Positions 62,446 to 64,000 of a DNA stretch of 64,000 nt are shown one piece after another. This stretch comes from Pollenia angustigena (lineage: Eukaryota > Arthropoda > Insecta > Diptera > Polleniidae). Position numbers and translations under genes: made by a program. Under the pieces are notes generated by a model that was not told the origin of the DNA, did not search any database, and saw nothing but the letters and a program-made list of their open reading frames with translations. Positions within the stretch are counted from its first letter, which is position 1. The number at the start of each line of letters is the position of its first letter. The DNA is taken from assembly GCA_930367215.1 (NCBI GenBank), contig OV884058.1, forward strand, positions 199,720,208 through 199,784,207, given 5' to 3'.

Positions 62446-63694
62446 CACGCAAAGAAAAAACATGGTTGTGGTAAACATATTCTAAGAGCAACATATTATG
62501 ATAAGAATTATGATTGTAATCACCATATTAAGATTATTATTGAATCATATTATGACTAAATATACTCGTACTATTACATCATAATATTTTTCCCTTAATC
62601 ATATTATTATTCTGTTAATCATACTAAGTTAGAGAGTAATCAAATTATTGTCATGTTAATCATAATAAGCTAAGAAGTAATCATATTATCATCATGTTAA
62701 TCATAATAAATTTAGAAGCAATCATATTATGATAACTCACCCTTCATAGCTGTCATAAAAATACAAAATAAATTAAAATATTTTTGCATCGATTTTTTAT
62801 TTTGTGGCTTTTTACAATTTTTCTTAATGTTAATCAAATAGCGGAGTTCAATATGAGGCTTGCAAAAGAGCAAATGAAAAATCTGTGGTTTTCATGGGCA
62901 ACCGCGTGTGTTGATGCCATATTGCCTAATTTTGAACGCTCTTTACATTTTTTGAAAAAAGATGGATCAATTCCGGTTTTTTAACGTAATGACAAAATTT
63001 AAAAAGTGCAATACCTAGCCCATTGTTTGATTTAGAATGGTTTTTCGGCTTTCCTGAACAATTTGTTTTAAGACATACGCGGTTGCCCATGAAAACCACA
63101 GAAATATCGTACCACTTTTATAAAATATAACGAAATCTCTGGTGTTTTGTTGTTGGATTTTACAAAAAAACTATGATATCTTGCATTTGCACTATTACAT
63201 CACTAATACCTGAATGAACTCCGCTAATATTTTAATTTTTTGATTTCTTTAAACTTATTTTTTTATGGAATTTTATCTTTTAATTGTTTAACCGCTCACA
63301 AATAAAAAAAAACGACACAACTGCTTCAAAATTATTTTACAAATGGCGCTAACATATAATGATAAGAGTAAAAATAGTTTAATTGCATCTTAAACATAAT
63401 ATGATAAATGTATAGAAAGTTATCATGTTATGGCTATTAAATATCATGATATGGTGGTGAGTAATATAATATGTTTAGAAAGTTATCATAATTAAGTTGT
63501 TGGAAAAATAATTATTTTTCCGTCAACAATACTCAAATTTATAATTTCGATAAACATTGATATGTTTACAGTAACTATAATATTGTTGATATTAAATAAA
63601 AATAACAATTATTTGTGTACGACAACAATATATTGTTACATTAAACATAGTGTTGTTGCCGTAACCATGCCCAACCATATTTTTTCTCTGCGTG
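62446..63694. mobile_element. 1,249-bp inverted-repeat element, twin 2, TA-flanked
   Basis: TA at 62444-62445 and 63695-63696. Same termini and interior as 56023-57274, with only a few dozen differences by eye. Inner palindromic unit at 62883-63101 with AAAT on both sides. No transposase. Confidence 0.88.
62883..63101. mobile_element. 219-bp palindromic unit inside twin 2
   Basis: Ends CTGTGGTTTTCATGGGCAAC in perfect inverted orientation. AAAT at 62879-62882 and 63102-63105. Confidence 0.65.
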
Positions 63695-63696
63695 TA

Positions 63697-64000
63697 TAAA
63701 ACCAAAGTCTGTAGAAAGCGAGAGCACGTTTTCCATAGCAGGCAACATACATATCAACAAGGATAAGAAATAGAATCTCTGATGAGCTTTTAAATAATTT
63801 AATAATACTAAAAATTTTTTTCTTAAAATAAATTTAATTTTACCAAGTTTTAATAATTCGTGATCTCACAAAAAAAAAAAAAATAAATAAATATATACAT
63901 CCGTTCCTCAGTTATACCGGTTTTAGTGTGTCCCAAAAAAACTTTAATTTAAGAGCTTATAGGGTAAAGCATTTTTGAGATTTTTTGGAAGATTTTTAGA
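63697..64000. other. Unassigned AT-rich end of window
   Basis: No gene or repeat recognised; an A-run at about 63869-63882. Confidence 0.3.

Overview
The window looks like an intergenic, transposon-packed stretch of an insect genome, most likely a fly. The evidence is strong AT-richness, abundant TA- and TTA/TAA-flanked inverted-repeat elements, and Jockey-, CR1-, LOA- and RTE-like non-LTR retrotransposons plus mariner-, hAT- and Transib-like DNA transposons. I found no convincing single-copy host gene, no rRNA or tRNA gene, no CRISPR array and no viral or LTR element. Nearly everything is a mobile element or a repeat, and many are nested inside one another. Assignments to families rest on protein motifs, termini and target-site duplications (TSDs) read by eye.

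Layout. 0-5 kb: tail of a LINE, a degenerate tandem repeat, then AT-rich DNA. 4.66-16.46 kb: a three-level nest. An old 1-kb TA-flanked element was hit by a 5'-truncated Jockey element (5,247-6,929) and separately by a nearly full-length LOA-clade element (6,962-16,130, 13-bp TSD). The LOA element was itself cut inside its endonuclease domain by a CR1-like element (10,303-13,855) that still has a 967-codon uninterrupted ORF. Removing the CR1 restores the LOA ORF2 frame exactly. 17.5-24 kb: two MITEs, a mariner-like pseudogene, and a 3.7-kb Transib-like (RAG1-related) element with CACAGAG termini, a CAACG TSD and a transposase C-terminus relic; it carries about 400-bp tandem repeats and another MITE. 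24.1-25.1 kb: a SINE-like head and an 11-bp satellite. 29.97-32.64 kb: a 563-bp tandem array with a polymerase III B-box-like motif and a TGACGTCA site in every unit, one unit split by a MITE.

35.3-41.35 kb: a decayed LINE with a CATT-repeat tail, split by a TTA-MITE, a complete TA element and a hairpin element. 43.2-45.3 kb: a repeat with a mini-MITE, a mariner-like relic, and a hairpin element containing a MITE inside a MITE. 46.9-50.6 kb: a pogo/Tigger-like TA element containing a 2.6-kb hAT-like element. 51.3-55.1 kb: a hairpin element with a MITE, then an RTE-like fragment (15-bp TSD, TA-repeat tail) interrupted by a MITE and a Jockey element. 55.7-64 kb: two near-identical 1.25-kb elements, further hairpin repeats and mariner-like relics.

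The most notable signals are: (a) a triplicated, covarying stem-loop and a 5'-terminal stem in the LOA 5' UTR; (b) the Transib-like relic; (c) at least eight different non-autonomous elements that all duplicated the same TTA/TAA trinucleotide, two of them at the homologous position of two paralogous repeats; (d) a hairpin repeat family with 14-16-bp TSDs.
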